A stretch of DNA of 64,000 nucleotides from Bryobacterales bacterium (GCA_003136575.1 PLEX01000097.1:109683-173682); one strand, 5' to 3'; counted from the first letter of the stretch, positions 17,432 to 27,377 are shown. Program-made: numbers and translations. Notes: a model not told the origin generated them from the letters alone.

Positions 17432-20400
17432 TCAGTGTGCCGTACCGCTCGGCGTAACTGCCAGCGGACGCGATGACTGCTGGTAGTTCGGGTAAGCGGG
17501 CCGGGCCGGCTCGGGAACCGGATGCTCCTTCAATTGCTGAAGCGCGATTGCAACCGCTCGCTCCAGTTGCGGATCATAACCCTCGGCAACGGACTTCGGG
17601 TCCAGTTCGACCTCCACATCCGGGGCTACTCCCTTGTTCTCCACGTCCCACTGGTTATTCGGATTGAAAAAGGCGAAATCGGGAGCGGTGACCGTGCCGC
17701 CATCCATCAGGGACGGGTACGCACCGATGCCAACCAATCCGCCCCACGTCCTCTTGCCGACCAGCGTGCCGGTTTTCGTGGCGCGAAACATCCAGGGCAT
17801 CGCATCGCCGCCGGAACCGGCCAGCTCGTTGATCACCATTACCTTCGGACCAAGGATGGCGGCCCCCGGGGAACGATGGATTGCTCCATAACGTGGACTC
17901 CACCAGCCCAGCAACTGGCGGTTCAGAACCTCGATCACATAGTCCGCCACCTGTCCGCCGCTGTTGAAGCGCTCGTCCAGCACCAGGCCCTGCTTATCCG
18001 TCTGCGCAAAATAGTAGCGCGTGAAGCTGCGTAGGCCAGCTTGACCCGTGTCGGGCATGTAGACGTATGCGAGCTTACCTCCGCTCAGTTTGTCCACCAG
18101 GCCCCGGTTGTCCTCCACCCAGGCCTGATTACGAAACTGCGTTTCACTTGCCACGGGAATCACCGCGATCTCGCGGGATCCCGCGACAGCGGGATCGGGG
18201 CCGACGCGCAGCGTAGCGCGCTTTCCGGCCGTGTATTCGAGGAGGGCCGATACGTCGTCCTTCGCGGTCAGATCCCTCCCGTTGACGGAAAGCAGATAGT
18301 CGCCAACGGACACGTTGAGGCCGGGAGCGGCGAGCGGCCCCTGAAGGTCGGGATTCCAGTTTTCGCCGCTGTAAATGCGTTTGATGCGATAACGATTGCC
18401 GGCAATCTCGTAATCGGCGCCCAACAGTCCGCCCGGAACGGAGCGGGCGGCTGGAATATTGCCCCCGCCGCCGCGCAGATGGCCGACGGTCATCTCGCTC
18501 AACATGTCGCGGAAAAGGTAGTTGAGATCGGCGCGGGAGGAGAGGGAATCGAGATACTTCTCGTAGGCCTTTTCCTGGTCGGCGACATTCAGACCGTGCA
18601 GGTTCGGGTCGTAAAAATAGCTTCGCTCGATGCGCCAGACTTCGTGGTACATCTGCTTCCACTCGGCAATGGGGTCGGACAAAGCCTCAACTTCGTCGAG
18701 CTTGAGCTTGCCTTCTCCCGGTTTTATCGGAGCCGACGACGAGGCAATCACGAACTGCGGCGCGGCGGGCGGCGCCGGCGCTGCGCCCGTCTGCCCGGCG
18801 GGAGCATCGATTCGCAGAAGCATCTTGTCTCCGTTCGCCGAAAGATCGAAGCTGGCGACGCCCGAAGCCAGCGTCTCTGACTTGCGCGTTTTCATATCGA
18901 ACCGGACGACTGATCGGCCGCTGCCGTCTGCCGCGGCCTCGGTCAAAAATACGATCCCCGCGCGCCCCGTGGTCAGCGAATTGTAATTGCGTGCCGGAAG
19001 GGGCAGTGCGACGATACGCTGAGCGATCTTGTCGAAATCGATGCGAACGAGCTTCGGTGGCGTCGAAGACTCGGGCGTCTTGCCGCCCGCGTCGCCGGTG
19101 GCCCCAGCTGCCCCTTTTCCGCTCTTGCCGGCGCCTTCCGTAGAATCCGGTGACGCCTCGCCTGGCGCCTTTTCCTCATCGCTTTCCGGCGTCAGAGGCG
19201 ATGGTATGTCGTTCGGCAGCACCACCAGGTAGACGCTTCTCGTGACCTGATGCTCATCGCTGGTCATATCGAGGCCGCTTATGGTCGGTCCGTAATTCGT
19301 GCTCGCCGTGAAGTAGAGGTACTTGCCGTCGCGGTCGAACGCGGGGTAGACGGCGTCGCTCATCCCGTCGGTTATCTGATGGGTCTTGCCCTCGTCAAGC
19401 GAGTAGATAAAAATCGCGCTCAGCAAATTCGGCATCTCGCGGGAGAAGGCGATCCATTTGGAATCGCCCGACCAGCTGAAGTCGCGCTGCTGGTTCCAGT
19501 CGTATTCGGTATCGACGTGTGTCAGCTTGCCCGACGCGATCTCCATCTCCCAGATGTTGAGCTGATTGTCGTTGAATGCGATGCGTTTACCGTCGGGCGA
19601 CCATTTCGGATTGAAATAGTAAGCCGACTTACCGGCAAGCGGAAACTTGCGCGTTTCGCCTTCCCCGCTCTGTGCCTTGACGTGGAGCGCATATTCGCCC
19701 GATTCGTCGGAAAAATACGCGACCGAAAGCCCGTCCGGCGACCACGATGGCGTCCGCTCCATCACACCCGGCGTTCTTGTGAGGTTGCGGAGATCTCCCT
19801 TCTCGGCGGGAGCGGTAAAAATCTCGCCGTGCGCTTCGAAAACGGCGCGCGCGCCGGTGGGGGAAATCCTCGCGTTCGAGATCTGGCTTGCGACATTCTG
19901 GAAGTGCGGGCGAACTTCCGTCAGGTCGGCTGCGATATCAACCGGCACCACCTGTTCCTTGCCCGATGCGATGTCGTAAAGGTGGATCTCACCGAACTGC
20001 TCATAGACAATTGCGCCCGGACCGGCGCCGGCGGACAGAATATCGTGGACTGTTCCTGGTCCATCGTTACGGATCAGCTTCTTCACTTGTTTCGATTGGG
20101 TGTCGTATTCGAACAGCGTCATGGGGCCGTCGCGATCGGAAAGAAAATAGATTTTGTTGCCGATCCACATGGGATTGATGTCGTTCGAATCGGTGCGGGG
20201 AATCTTCACGATGGAAAGGTCCGCCAGATTCACGATCCAGAGGTAGCTGGCCTCGCCTCCGCGATATCGTTTCCATGCCACGTAGTTGGTGAAGCCCGGC
20301 GCAAACTGGCCCCCGTCGAGCGGCGCATAAACAAGCCGCTGCCCGTCAGGCGAATACGAACCGGTGCAGGCGATCGGCAGGGGCAGGGCGGAGGCAAATC

Positions 20401-20833
20401 CGCCCTCGGCGGCCACGGTGAACAGCTGCGTATAACGCGGACCCCAGGCTTGGCGCGCGGAGCGGAAAAGAATGTGCTTGCCGTCGGGCGTCCACCCAAC
20501 CGCGCGATCGATACCGGGGTGGAACGTAATGCGCTTTGGCACGCCGCCGGCGGCAGGCATGGTGAAGACGTCGGTATTGCCGTCGTATTCGCCGGAGAAC
20601 GCGATGGTGCCGCCGTCGGGCGAAAACGACGCGTCGGTCTCAAAGCCCTGGCCGGTGGTGAGACGGCGTGCGACGCCTCCCGCGCGTGGGACGCTCCACA
20701 GGTCGCTTGCGTACGAAAAGACGATTAGATCCTTGCTGAGGGCGGGCTTCTGCAGGAGATGCAGGCTGCCGGGTTGAGCAAAAACGGACGCGGCCGCTGC
20801 GCAGAGCAGCGCCGAAATCAGGGCGAATCTCAT
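17432..20833 (-). CDS. Tricorn-protease-like S41 peptidase with beta-propellers and PDZ domain
   Basis: An exported protein of 1133 residues. After a signal peptide (MRFALISALLCAAAASVFA) come two WD40/TolB-like beta-propellers (roughly residues 25-320 and 320-600) full of SPDG motifs such as SFSPDGGTIAFSG and SWSPDGLSVAYFS. A Pro/Gly-rich linker follows, then a helical tricorn C1-like region, a PDZ domain near 760-860 (GDYLLSVNGRDLTAKDD) and the S41 protease core with NELAGSGGDAMPWMFR holding the likely nucleophilic Ser. Tricorn degrades peptides; exported acidobacterial relatives probably digest external protein. ATG 20833 is chosen over 20866 because GGGAGG sits nine bases upstream and the signal peptide starts there. 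Confidence 0.88.
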   Translation of the reverse strand: MRFALISALLCAAAASVFAQPGSLHLLQKPALSKDLIVFSYASDLWSVPRAGGVARRLTTGQGFETDASFSPDGGTIAFSGEYDGNTDVFTMPAAGGVPKRITFHPGIDRAVGWTPDGKHILFRSARQAWGPRYTQLFTVAAEGGFASALPLPIACTGSYSPDGQRLVYAPLDGGQFAPGFTNYVAWKRYRGGEASYLWIVNLADLSIVKIPRTDSNDINPMWIGNKIYFLSDRDGPMTLFEYDTQSKQVKKLIRNDGPGTVHDILSAGAGPGAIVYEQFGEIHLYDIASGKEQVVPVDIAADLTEVRPHFQNVASQISNARISPTGARAVFEAHGEIFTAPAEKGDLRNLTRTPGVMERTPSWSPDGLSVAYFSDESGEYALHVKAQSGEGETRKFPLAGKSAYYFNPKWSPDGKRIAFNDNQLNIWEMEIASGKLTHVDTEYDWNQQRDFSWSGDSKWIAFSREMPNLLSAIFIYSLDEGKTHQITDGMSDAVYPAFDRDGKYLYFTASTNYGPTISGLDMTSDEHQVTRSVYLVVLPNDIPSPLTPESDEEKAPGEASPDSTEGAGKSGKGAAGATGDAGGKTPESSTPPKLVRIDFDKIAQRIVALPLPARNYNSLTTGRAGIVFLTEAAADGSGRSVVRFDMKTRKSETLASGVASFDLSANGDKMLLRIDAPAGQTGAAPAPPAAPQFVIASSSAPIKPGEGKLKLDEVEALSDPIAEWKQMYHEVWRIERSYFYDPNLHGLNVADQEKAYEKYLDSLSSRADLNYLFRDMLSEMTVGHLRGGGGNIPAARSVPGGLLGADYEIAGNRYRIKRIYSGENWNPDLQGPLAAPGLNVSVGDYLLSVNGRDLTAKDDVSALLEYTAGKRATLRVGPDPAVAGSREIAVIPVASETQFRNQAWVEDNRGLVDKLSGGKLAYVYMPDTGQAGLRSFTRYYFAQTDKQGLVLDERFNSGGQVADYVIEVLNRQLLGWWSPRYGAIHRSPGAAILGPKVMVINELAGSGGDAMPWMFRATKTGTLVGKRTWGGLVGIGAYPSLMDGGTVTAPDFAFFNPNNQWDVENKGVAPDVEVELDPKSVAEGYDPQLERAVAIALQQLKEHPVPEPARPAYPNYQQSSRPLAVTPSGTAH

Positions 20834-20932
20834 TGATGTTGTCCTCCCGGGGTTGGGCTGAATCATCTCAGTCTAACGCAGTTTGGCGGTGTCGAGTCCG
20901 GACCGAACTCCAGCGCCGTCGGCACTCCGCCA

Positions 20933-20971
20933 ATAAAAACGGGCGTCGGGACTCGTGGTCCCAACGCCCGT
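20933..20971 (-). terminator. Rho-independent terminator of the ThuA/EF-hand gene
   Basis: ACGGGCGT-c-GGGAC and GTCCC-a-ACGCCCGT (20939-20971) pair around a 5-base loop. On the minus strand the stem is followed by GTTTTTATTG. It lies 25 bases beyond the stop of the ThuA/EF-hand gene, the right distance and direction. Confidence 0.85.
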
Positions 20972-20995
20972 CATTACACCAAATGCGGGACTGTT

Positions 20996-22504
20996 CTACT
21001 TCACCGACGGGCTGTCGTCGGCTTTGATATCGCCCAGTGCGTACTGAATGCCCGCGCGAATGTGCTCCAGCATCGGAGTCATCGCGTAAACGGCTTCAGC
21101 GTGGCCATGGGCTTCGTAAAACACGCGGCCCTTACCCTCACGCCGAATGTAGCTCAGGCCGTAATCGCCATCGGTGCGTGGGTTAGACTCCTTCGCTTTA
21201 TCGGCCGCGCTCATTTTGTCGTAATCGATGCTCGTCAGCACATGAACGTTCTTGCGCGAGAACGAATCCTGCGCGAACGTGTACGTTTCGTCGTGGATGT
21301 CGAATTCCTTCCCGTGGAACATCGCGGTGAGAGGACTCTTCGGATCGTCGATCTTCGTCGTGATGAGCTGCGGATAGGTCCAGTGGAACTTGAAGTAGCC
21401 GCCGATCAGCTTGTTGAATTCGGGCCACTGCAGAACCGCGGCTTGTCCGCCGCCCGCTCCGCGTCCCGATCCCCCTCGTCCGCCGCCAACCGGCGCCATC
21501 ACACCGTTGAAGCGCATGGCGAAATCGGCCTGGCTGACCTTGCCCGTCTTGTCGGTATCGAGCTTGTCGAACCAGGCGTCGGCCAACGAGGCGAGTTCGG
21601 CGCGCGTCAGTTTCTGATCGCCATTCTTATCCGCCTGCGACATGAAAAGAGTCGAGAGCGTGACCGCAGTGCCGCCACGGCCGCCACCTCCGCCCCCGCG
21701 GCCCGCCGGCGAAAAAGCCGCCTTGCAATCGCTGTGATAGGAATCCGTCGCGGCATGGATGCCTGCGATGCCTTTGCCGCTTCTCACGAAGTCGAGGAAA
21801 GCCGCGCGGCGGGCCGCCGTTACCGCTTCGTCCTTATCGTCCAGGAAACAGCCGGTCGTGCTGTCGAGGAAAATCAGGTCGTACTGCTTCAGGTTAGCCG
21901 CGGTGATGTCGGCCGGATCGTAACTGACCGTGGTCGTCCACAGGTTGCCCTTGTTGCCGAGCGCTTCCACCGTTTTCGCCGCGAGCGGAATCGAGGAATG
22001 GACGAAGCCGCCGGCGCCCGTATGTGCGAACACCAGCACCTTGCGCGCCTTCTTCGGCTTCGCACTGGGATCGGTCGGCAGTGCCGCCATCATGGCGTCG
22101 ATGTCGGCTTGTTTGGCTGTCAGCGGAGTCGTGTTGCCGTTGGGATTGAAACCGCCCATGGCGCCGGCGGCTGCCGGAGGCGCAGCGGCTGGCGCGGGAA
22201 ATACGATCGTGAGGCCAGCCACCAGCTGGTCCTGGGTCAACGATCCGGCTTTAGCCGTGTCCCATCCCGTGAACCACGCGTCGAAGACTGATTTCATCTC
22301 GGCCCGCGTGATCGAGCCGTCTTTGTCGCTGTCGAGCGCCGTAAACAGCGCCGGTGCAACGCCACCACCGCCGCCTCTCCCACCACCACGGCCCGAACCG
22401 CCGCGGCCGCCCTGCTGGGCGCTCAAAATGCCGAGTGTGGCCGCGAGAATGGTCATCGCGCCCACCCCTATCAATGTTCTTTTGGTAGATCTGGTTAACT
22501 TCAT
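20996..22504 (-). CDS. Exported ThuA-domain protein with two EF-hand pairs
   Basis: A 502-residue protein with an N-terminal signal/anchor (residues 8-30) and a Gly-Arg-rich linker. EF-hand loop DSDKDGSITRAE at 58-69 is canonical; DTAKAGSLTQDQ at 82-93 is a weak partner. The ThuA (class I glutamine-amidotransferase-like) domain begins at KVLVFAHTGAGGFVHSS (155-171) and continues through GIAGIHAATDSYH (245-257). It is then interrupted by a second EF pair, DKNGDQKLTRAE (292-303) and DTDKTGKVSQAD (316-327), bounded by Gly/Arg-rich linkers, before resuming at GGYFKFHWTYPQL. ThuA proteins are tied to sugar metabolism; the calcium modules suggest regulation or stability. AGGAG precedes ATG 22504. 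Confidence 0.88.
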   Translation of the reverse strand: MKLTRSTKRTLIGVGAMTILAATLGILSAQQGGRGGSGRGGGRGGGGGVAPALFTALDSDKDGSITRAEMKSVFDAWFTGWDTAKAGSLTQDQLVAGLTIVFPAPAAAPPAAAGAMGGFNPNGNTTPLTAKQADIDAMMAALPTDPSAKPKKARKVLVFAHTGAGGFVHSSIPLAAKTVEALGNKGNLWTTTVSYDPADITAANLKQYDLIFLDSTTGCFLDDKDEAVTAARRAAFLDFVRSGKGIAGIHAATDSYHSDCKAAFSPAGRGGGGGGRGGTAVTLSTLFMSQADKNGDQKLTRAELASLADAWFDKLDTDKTGKVSQADFAMRFNGVMAPVGGGRGGSGRGAGGGQAAVLQWPEFNKLIGGYFKFHWTYPQLITTKIDDPKSPLTAMFHGKEFDIHDETYTFAQDSFSRKNVHVLTSIDYDKMSAADKAKESNPRTDGDYGLSYIRREGKGRVFYEAHGHAEAVYAMTPMLEHIRAGIQYALGDIKADDSPSVK

Positions 22505-22884
22505 TTAAGACACTCCTGTGCCGTGTGATAGTTTATCGCACGCTGGACATCGCCGTCTAAGCTTGGGTTTGTAAACCTGGGTTCGCGCTGGCCGCGCGAA
22601 CGGTTCCGGCACCCCTCCACTGTCCGGGCGCACCGCCGAAATGCGCGGCATGGCCGGCGCAGGCGCGCTCTCCAGCGCAGCGCGGGCGACCAAATCACTC
22701 TCGCCAGTCGCCCGGCGGTAGCCGTCAAATCAGCGCTGCGAATCGACGGTGACCTGCCGGAAAGCTGCCGGTCCGAGACGCGTGCAGCGGGCCATCGCAC
22801 GAGCGGCACCCAAACTTACCCCCACAGGCCCACCTGCCACCGGACGAGCAAGGCACGCAGGAATCTCTGCCCCGGAATCCCAGC
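22505..22884. other. 380-base intergenic stretch, no gene recognised
   Basis: It separates the ThuA/EF-hand gene from the GH28 gene, both on the minus strand. The left 55 bases contain the AGGAG ribosome-binding site and a TAAACT -10-like hexamer for the ThuA gene. The remainder is GC-rich with no convincing open frame, terminator or repeat. Confidence 0.45.
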
Positions 22885-24285
22885 CTACGCCGGTGACTGC
22901 ACAACCTTGCCGTTGATCCTCACATCCGTCCGCGTGAGGCCTCGGACGTTCTCCACGATATCGGCATTCGCCACATTCTCAAACGCGCAGCGCTCGAAAT
23001 GAATATTGTTCATCGGCGCATCGGGAAATCCGCGTAGCTGAAGCGCGTACTTCGACTTCCTGCTCGTCACGTCGCGGATATCGATATTCCGAACCACCGG
23101 GTGCTCCGACCCCTTCTGTCCTTCCTGGTAAAAGAAATCGACCTGAAGAATCGCGTCGGAAACCTCGCCGATCGTAATGTTGCGGAAATAGACGTTCTCG
23201 ATGATCCCGCCGCGCATCGCGTTGGTCTTGAAGCGCAGCGCCTCGTTGAGATTCGGGCTGTTGAGGCGGCAATTTTCCACGAATACGTTCCGTACACCAG
23301 CCGACATTTCGCTGCCAATGGTCACGCCGCCATGGCCGTCCTTCATCTCGCAATTGCGGATAATGACATTCTCCGTCGGAGAGGCCACGCGGCGGCCGTC
23401 GCGGTTGCGGCCCGCCTTGATCGCGATGCAGTCGTCCCCCGTGCTGAAGCTGCAGTTCTCGACCAACACATCCTTGCAGGAGTCGGGATCGCAGCCATCG
23501 TTATTGGGCCCGTGGCTGTCGATCTTCACGTTGCGCATTGTGACGTTCGTGCAGTACAGCGGATTCAATTCGTACATCGGAGAGTTGATAATGCTCACTC
23601 CGTCGATCAGAATGTTCCTCGACCGGCACGGCTGGATGAAAACGGGTCGCAGGTAGTGGCCTTCGCCGAAAACACGCTGCGCGACCGGCACGTCTTTTTC
23701 GCCCATGTCGGTGAGAATCGTGCGGTCGTTCACCGGCGGCGCGCCGTCGGGTCGTCCCCATGGATTGGCCGTGGTCCAGGACCACCAATTGGCGCGGTTG
23801 CACTGGCCGTCGAGCGTGCCCTCGCCGGCCACGCCAAGGTTTTCCTGGCTATCGGCATAAATAAACGGGGAGTAATTCATTAGCTCCGTGCCTTCAAACC
23901 GTGTGAACACTACGGGCAGGTATTTTTTCGGGTCGGCGATGAAACGAAGCGTGGCGCCGGCGGAGACGTAAAGATTGACGTTGCTCTTCAGGTGGATTGC
24001 GCCGGTATAAAAGATTCCGGCCGGCACGACGACGCGTCCGCCGCCCGCGCGACTACATGCGTCGATGGCCTGAGCGATGGCGCCGGTGCAATCGTGCGCC
24101 TCTCCCGCGGCAGCGCCGTATTTCACGATTTCGAAATCGCGTTTCGCGAACACGGGCGGCTTGATGCGCGCCAGAAGCTGCGGAAACTGGTCCCAGGCTG
24201 CGGCCTGTGATGGCGCGGCATCGGCGCGCGTGGTTAGAATGCCGGCGGCTGCGGCATACAGAAATGTTCGACGGTCTTGAGTCAT
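22885..24285 (-). CDS. Glycoside hydrolase family 28 (polygalacturonase-like), exported
   Basis: A 466-residue right-handed beta-helix enzyme. An N-terminal RR-containing signal (QDRRTFLYAAAAG) suggests Tat export. Residues 50-110 carry the pectate-lyase-like start (FEIVKYGA, CTGAIAQAID). The catalytic segments NNDGCDPDSC, STGDDCIAIKAG and DGHGGVTIGSE match the GH28 signatures NTDG, DD and GHG. The enzyme should hydrolyse alpha-1,4-galacturonan or related pectic polymers outside the cytoplasm. The usual RIK is replaced by a region with ALRFKTN. ATG 24285 is selected because it starts the signal sequence; a longer in-frame reading upstream runs through the ISKra4 remnant and is not believable. 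Confidence 0.9.
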   Translation of the reverse strand: MTQDRRTFLYAAAAGILTTRADAAPSQAAAWDQFPQLLARIKPPVFAKRDFEIVKYGAAAGEAHDCTGAIAQAIDACSRAGGGRVVVPAGIFYTGAIHLKSNVNLYVSAGATLRFIADPKKYLPVVFTRFEGTELMNYSPFIYADSQENLGVAGEGTLDGQCNRANWWSWTTANPWGRPDGAPPVNDRTILTDMGEKDVPVAQRVFGEGHYLRPVFIQPCRSRNILIDGVSIINSPMYELNPLYCTNVTMRNVKIDSHGPNNDGCDPDSCKDVLVENCSFSTGDDCIAIKAGRNRDGRRVASPTENVIIRNCEMKDGHGGVTIGSEMSAGVRNVFVENCRLNSPNLNEALRFKTNAMRGGIIENVYFRNITIGEVSDAILQVDFFYQEGQKGSEHPVVRNIDIRDVTSRKSKYALQLRGFPDAPMNNIHFERCAFENVANADIVENVRGLTRTDVRINGKVVQSPA

Positions 24286-24359
24286 TTGTCGGCGCAATCC
24301 GGCACCTTCTGTACTATAGGTCGGTCCGCCGCAAGTGTCAAACCGGCGAGTGCCACCGG

Positions 24360-24960
24360 GTGGGCGAAAAAGGTAACGGATTGGCGATTCTGTGTTTTTG
24401 CGGCCTTTGCTTGAAGTACAATCTACTTCGAGACGGGAAGACCCTTGACGTTTCAAACCTTGACCGGCGAGTTGGTCGATGTCAATCGAAAGGTCAGCAG
24501 TCTGCGGCCAGTCGAGCAGGCGGGAGCAGATTCCGCAGGAGGGCCGCTGCCCATCAGTTGGGCGCAAAGATGCTGGAGCAACTGCTGCGTGCGCCTGCGG
24601 AGTTCGAACGAGAAGTTCCCTGTCCTTGCGGTCGACGAGCGCGGTTTTCACCAGATGCGTCCGAGGTGCCTGGTGAGAGCCCAGGGGTCGGTCGGCATCG
24701 AACGCCCGTATTATCTTTGTCCCGATTGTCATAAGGGGGCACGGCCCCCTTGATGTCGAACTGGACACGGAGGGCACGGAGTTTTCGCCCGGCGTGCGCC
24801 GAATGATCGCCGTGACGGGCAGCGAGACCAGTTCCGAGCAAGGCCGCGCACAACTCGAACTCCTCGCCGGTATCGACGAGACCACCAAGGCAGTCGAGCG
24901 GCAGGCCGAAGCGATTGGCGACGACATGGCGCGAAAGGAAACACTGCGGGTCGCGAGCGC
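24360..24960 (+). mobile_element. ISKra4-family remnant, copy 1 (internally deleted)
   Basis: The left end (gtaacggattggcgatt at about 24371) and following 70 bases match the upstream region of the copy at 30 kb. Nearly all of orfA is missing (the join is at about 24442), and a second deletion removes the start of orfB. What remains encodes FQTLTGELVDVNRK, then FHQMRP, GIERPYYLCP, EFSPGVRRMIAV and TKAVERQAEAIG, hallmarks of ISKra4 transposases, spread over two frames. Homology to copy 2 stops at about 24960, shortly before a broken ABC1 kinase gene. The element cannot encode an active transposase. Confidence 0.82.
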
Positions 24961-25011
24961 GGCTCTCCGCCTTTCGGCAGTTGTTCTAGCTTAGCTATAG
25001 CTGAGCTATAG

Positions 25012-25510
25012 GACAACCTCTACCGCACCGAGATGCACCCCGGAAACATCATCCTGCTGCGCAACAGCCGGGTTGCTCTGATCGACTTCGGCGCGGTCGC
25101 CGTCACCGAGCGCGCACACTGGCAGAAGTCCCGCGTTTTTGTGAATGGCCTGATCACCGGCGACTATGAAAAGGCAGCGGAGACCTCGTTCCTTCTTTGC
25201 GCTGCCCTGCCCAACATCGATCTCGAAGGCGTCAAGGCAAAGCTGGTCGAAGCCCTTCGCGCCTGGGGTTCGCGAACTCTCGTGCGGGATCTGCTGTATC
25301 GCGAAAAGTCGATGGATAACGCTTTTTCGCATATAGCTTAGATCCTCTTCCAGCGCCGATTCGCGATGCAGTGGACCATGAATGCGCCTCGGACGCGCCG
25401 CCGCTGCTCTCGACGGCCCATCGTTTACCTGTATCCCGATCTGGACACTTCGACCACGTTCCGGCCCATTTACGCGGCGCGGAGCACCGTGCCCCCGCCC
25501 CGTAGTCTCA
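25012..25510 (+). pseudogene. ABC1/UbiB (AarF) family kinase, C-lobe fragment with frameshifts
   Basis: MHPGNIILLRNSRVALIDFGAVAVT (25033 on) is the catalytic loop and metal-binding DFG equivalent of ABC1 atypical kinases, followed by GDYEKAAETSFLLCAALPN and YREKSMDNAF. The frame stops at 25341. Homologous pieces continue in two other frames (MRLGRAAAALD, then IVYLYPDLD) to about 25510. The N-terminal lobe is absent, replaced by the ISKra4 remnant. The gene is clearly dead. Confidence 0.78.
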
Positions 25511-26524
25511 GTTCCCAGCGCATCCAGAACCTGCCTACGCAGCCTTGCGATGGCCCCGGAAGTATCGCAGGGCCTGTACCGACAGGGTGTCTTCCAGGCC
25601 TCGGCCATTCGCCGGCAGGCGCAGGTCTTCGAGGTACCACGAGCAAGTTCGCGTATCTTATCGCCGTACTCTACCGGCAGATTTCGCGACTGTTGTTCCT
25701 GCTGGAAGCGTTCATGGTGTTCGCCTTCTTTTACGGCCCGGAACCATGCGCGAGACGAGGATAAACTTCGCCTTCGCGGTCGAATACAGGTCATTGTTGT
25801 GCACCTGATCATTATCCGAATCTGCCTGTTCAATTACGAATATTACGAATACCGGAGTACCGATCTGGAGCGCACTACCAAACGTGGCGATCCGCGGATG
25901 AGGGTATTGGCCATCCGTCACTGCGCCCACGGTGCGCTCACGCGTCCGCTTGGTTTGTGCGGAGCCTCGCTGAATGGCGATCTCAATCGAATTGAGATGC
26001 AATTACTTAATTAACCGTCAACCTGTCTGAACGCAACGGGCCGGTAATCCGTTCGATTTCCCGTTAGCGCTATTCCGGTTTCCCAGCCTGGACGTCGCGC
26101 TTCCGCATTGCGGGAGATTTTCGTCGGTCCAGGCTTCCAGCTTCGACGTGACTGCCCCTGGACACCGTGCACGAGAGGCGAGAGTCTGTTGCCTATTCCG
26201 GAGTGTGCCGGAAAATGTGCATTAAACTGACCCTCAGGCCATCTGCGGTGAGCGAAGCAGACGCCCCGATCCGTCTGACCCACGCGGAATCACGGAACCT
26301 GTGGAAGCAGGTTTTGTGCTTGGTTGCAAGAGGTCCCGGATTCAAATCCCGGCTGTCCCAACAAGCCCTTCAAACACTTGCAGCCCAGGGACAGACTCCA
26401 AACAGCGCGTCGGGAGTCGATTCCGACCCGTTCTGCGCGCTTCGCGCACATGAAAGAATCATCCCGAATCCCCCGGCCTCTCTGCCGTGCTAGGCGCCCT
26501 CGGTGCGTTGTTTTGTTTGAGTGT
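25511..26524. other. Decayed 1-kb stretch without intact genes, containing a tRNA-like 3' end
   Basis: Open frames on both strands here resemble no family I know. The minus-strand reading near 25620-25760 has protein-like composition but shifts frame. At about 26327-26366, GGTCCCGG-ATTCAAAT-CCCGGCTGTCCCA looks like the T-arm and acceptor 3' strand of a tRNA, but the 5' acceptor half is absent and the T-stem closing pair is broken, so it is not a functional tRNA. It may be an attachment-site remnant. Confidence 0.4.
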
Positions 26525-27016
26525 CTATTCTTTCTCAAAACTGCGTATTAAGGCGTCAAACTTCACTGAATTTGCCGAGACCGTTTTCGCCGGGCCGGCA
26601 AACTTGACAAAAATGCTTCCGCCTGGGCCTTCAACAATCGCGGCGAGCATCCGATATTCGGCCTTCGGAGGCTGCGGCATCATAGCCATCCCGCCGGTTG
26701 CAGTGTAGGTGCCGCTCGCGTCCATTGTCGTCACATTCAGGCCGTGGAACTGCTGTGTTGCGATCTTCGCCGGCGCTGGCTGGCCGTTGATCGTGAATTG
26801 TCCTTTCCATCGGGCAAGGTTGGCTTCAACGCTCCCTCCTTGTCCCTGGCCGAAGAAGTAGACGACGCACTCCGAGTCCCCCACTTCGTAGGTCGCCGCA
26901 CGCATCGGCGCCGCTCCTTTTGATGTCCATCCTGTCGGCGCCACCCACTTTAGTCCCGCAGTTGATTCGGCCAGCAACGCCAATGACACGCAAAATAAAA
27001 ACATTCCGGAACGCAT
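26525..27016 (-). CDS. Exported hypothetical protein, 163 aa
   Basis: The protein starts with a signal peptide (MRSGMFLFCVSLALLAESTAG) and continues with LKWVAPTGWTSKGAAPMRAATYEV, ECVVYFFGQGQGGSV and NVTTMDASGTYTATGG. It is a beta-rich periplasmic or secreted protein of a type seen in Acidobacteria and Planctomycetes. No catalytic motif is visible and I cannot name the family with certainty. ATG 27016 is preferred over 27085 because it puts the signal peptide at the N-terminus. It is the only apparently intact gene of normal size in the left half of the decayed island. Confidence 0.65.
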   Translation of the reverse strand: MRSGMFLFCVSLALLAESTAGLKWVAPTGWTSKGAAPMRAATYEVGDSECVVYFFGQGQGGSVEANLARWKGQFTINGQPAPAKIATQQFHGLNVTTMDASGTYTATGGMAMMPQPPKAEYRMLAAIVEGPGGSIFVKFAGPAKTVSANSVKFDALIRSFEKE

Positions 27017-27197
27017 GTCGATTAGTTTAACCCGATTGGTGGCCTGCACGCTTGGGCGCGCACCCCAGAGCGCGAGAGGGATCACAGCCGGTCATGGTGT
27101 CGCGCTGAACTCCTCGCGACCCGTCTCGTTTGGCCCCCGACGTGCACCATGAGTTGCGACGTGCGCATTAGTGAGAGCGAGCACGTTCGAGGTACAA

Positions 27198-27377
27198 ATG
27201 ACAAACAGCATGCGGCAGCAAATTGAAGGCGACCTTCACGACGCAAGAGGAACGGCTAAGGAGGCCGAGGGCAAACTCACTCACGATCCCGATCTTGAGG
27301 CGGAAGGCCGAGCCGAGAAAGTGGCTGGCATCGTTCAAAAGAAGCTTGGTCAACTCGAGAAACTGATCGGCAAGTGA
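27198..27377 (+). CDS. CsbD-family small stress protein
   Basis: A 59-residue charged helical protein. MRQQIEGDLHDARGTAKEAEGKL, followed by DPDLEAEGRAEKVAGIVQKKLG, is the CsbD signature. CsbD proteins accumulate under general stress in many bacteria; their biochemical role is unknown. ATG 27198 is supported by GAGGT five bases upstream and gives the normal length; the longer reading from 27171 adds an atypical start. Confidence 0.85.
   Translation: MTNSMRQQIEGDLHDARGTAKEAEGKLTHDPDLEAEGRAEKVAGIVQKKLGQLEKLIGK

Noticed and set aside
22885-24927. Longer 680-codon version of the GH28 gene
   Set aside because: The extra N-terminus is antisense ISKra4 sequence; the Tat signal at 24285 marks the true start.
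26281-26368. Functional tRNA gene
   Set aside because: The T-arm and 3' acceptor strand are recognisable, but no matching 5' acceptor, D-arm or anticodon arm exists.
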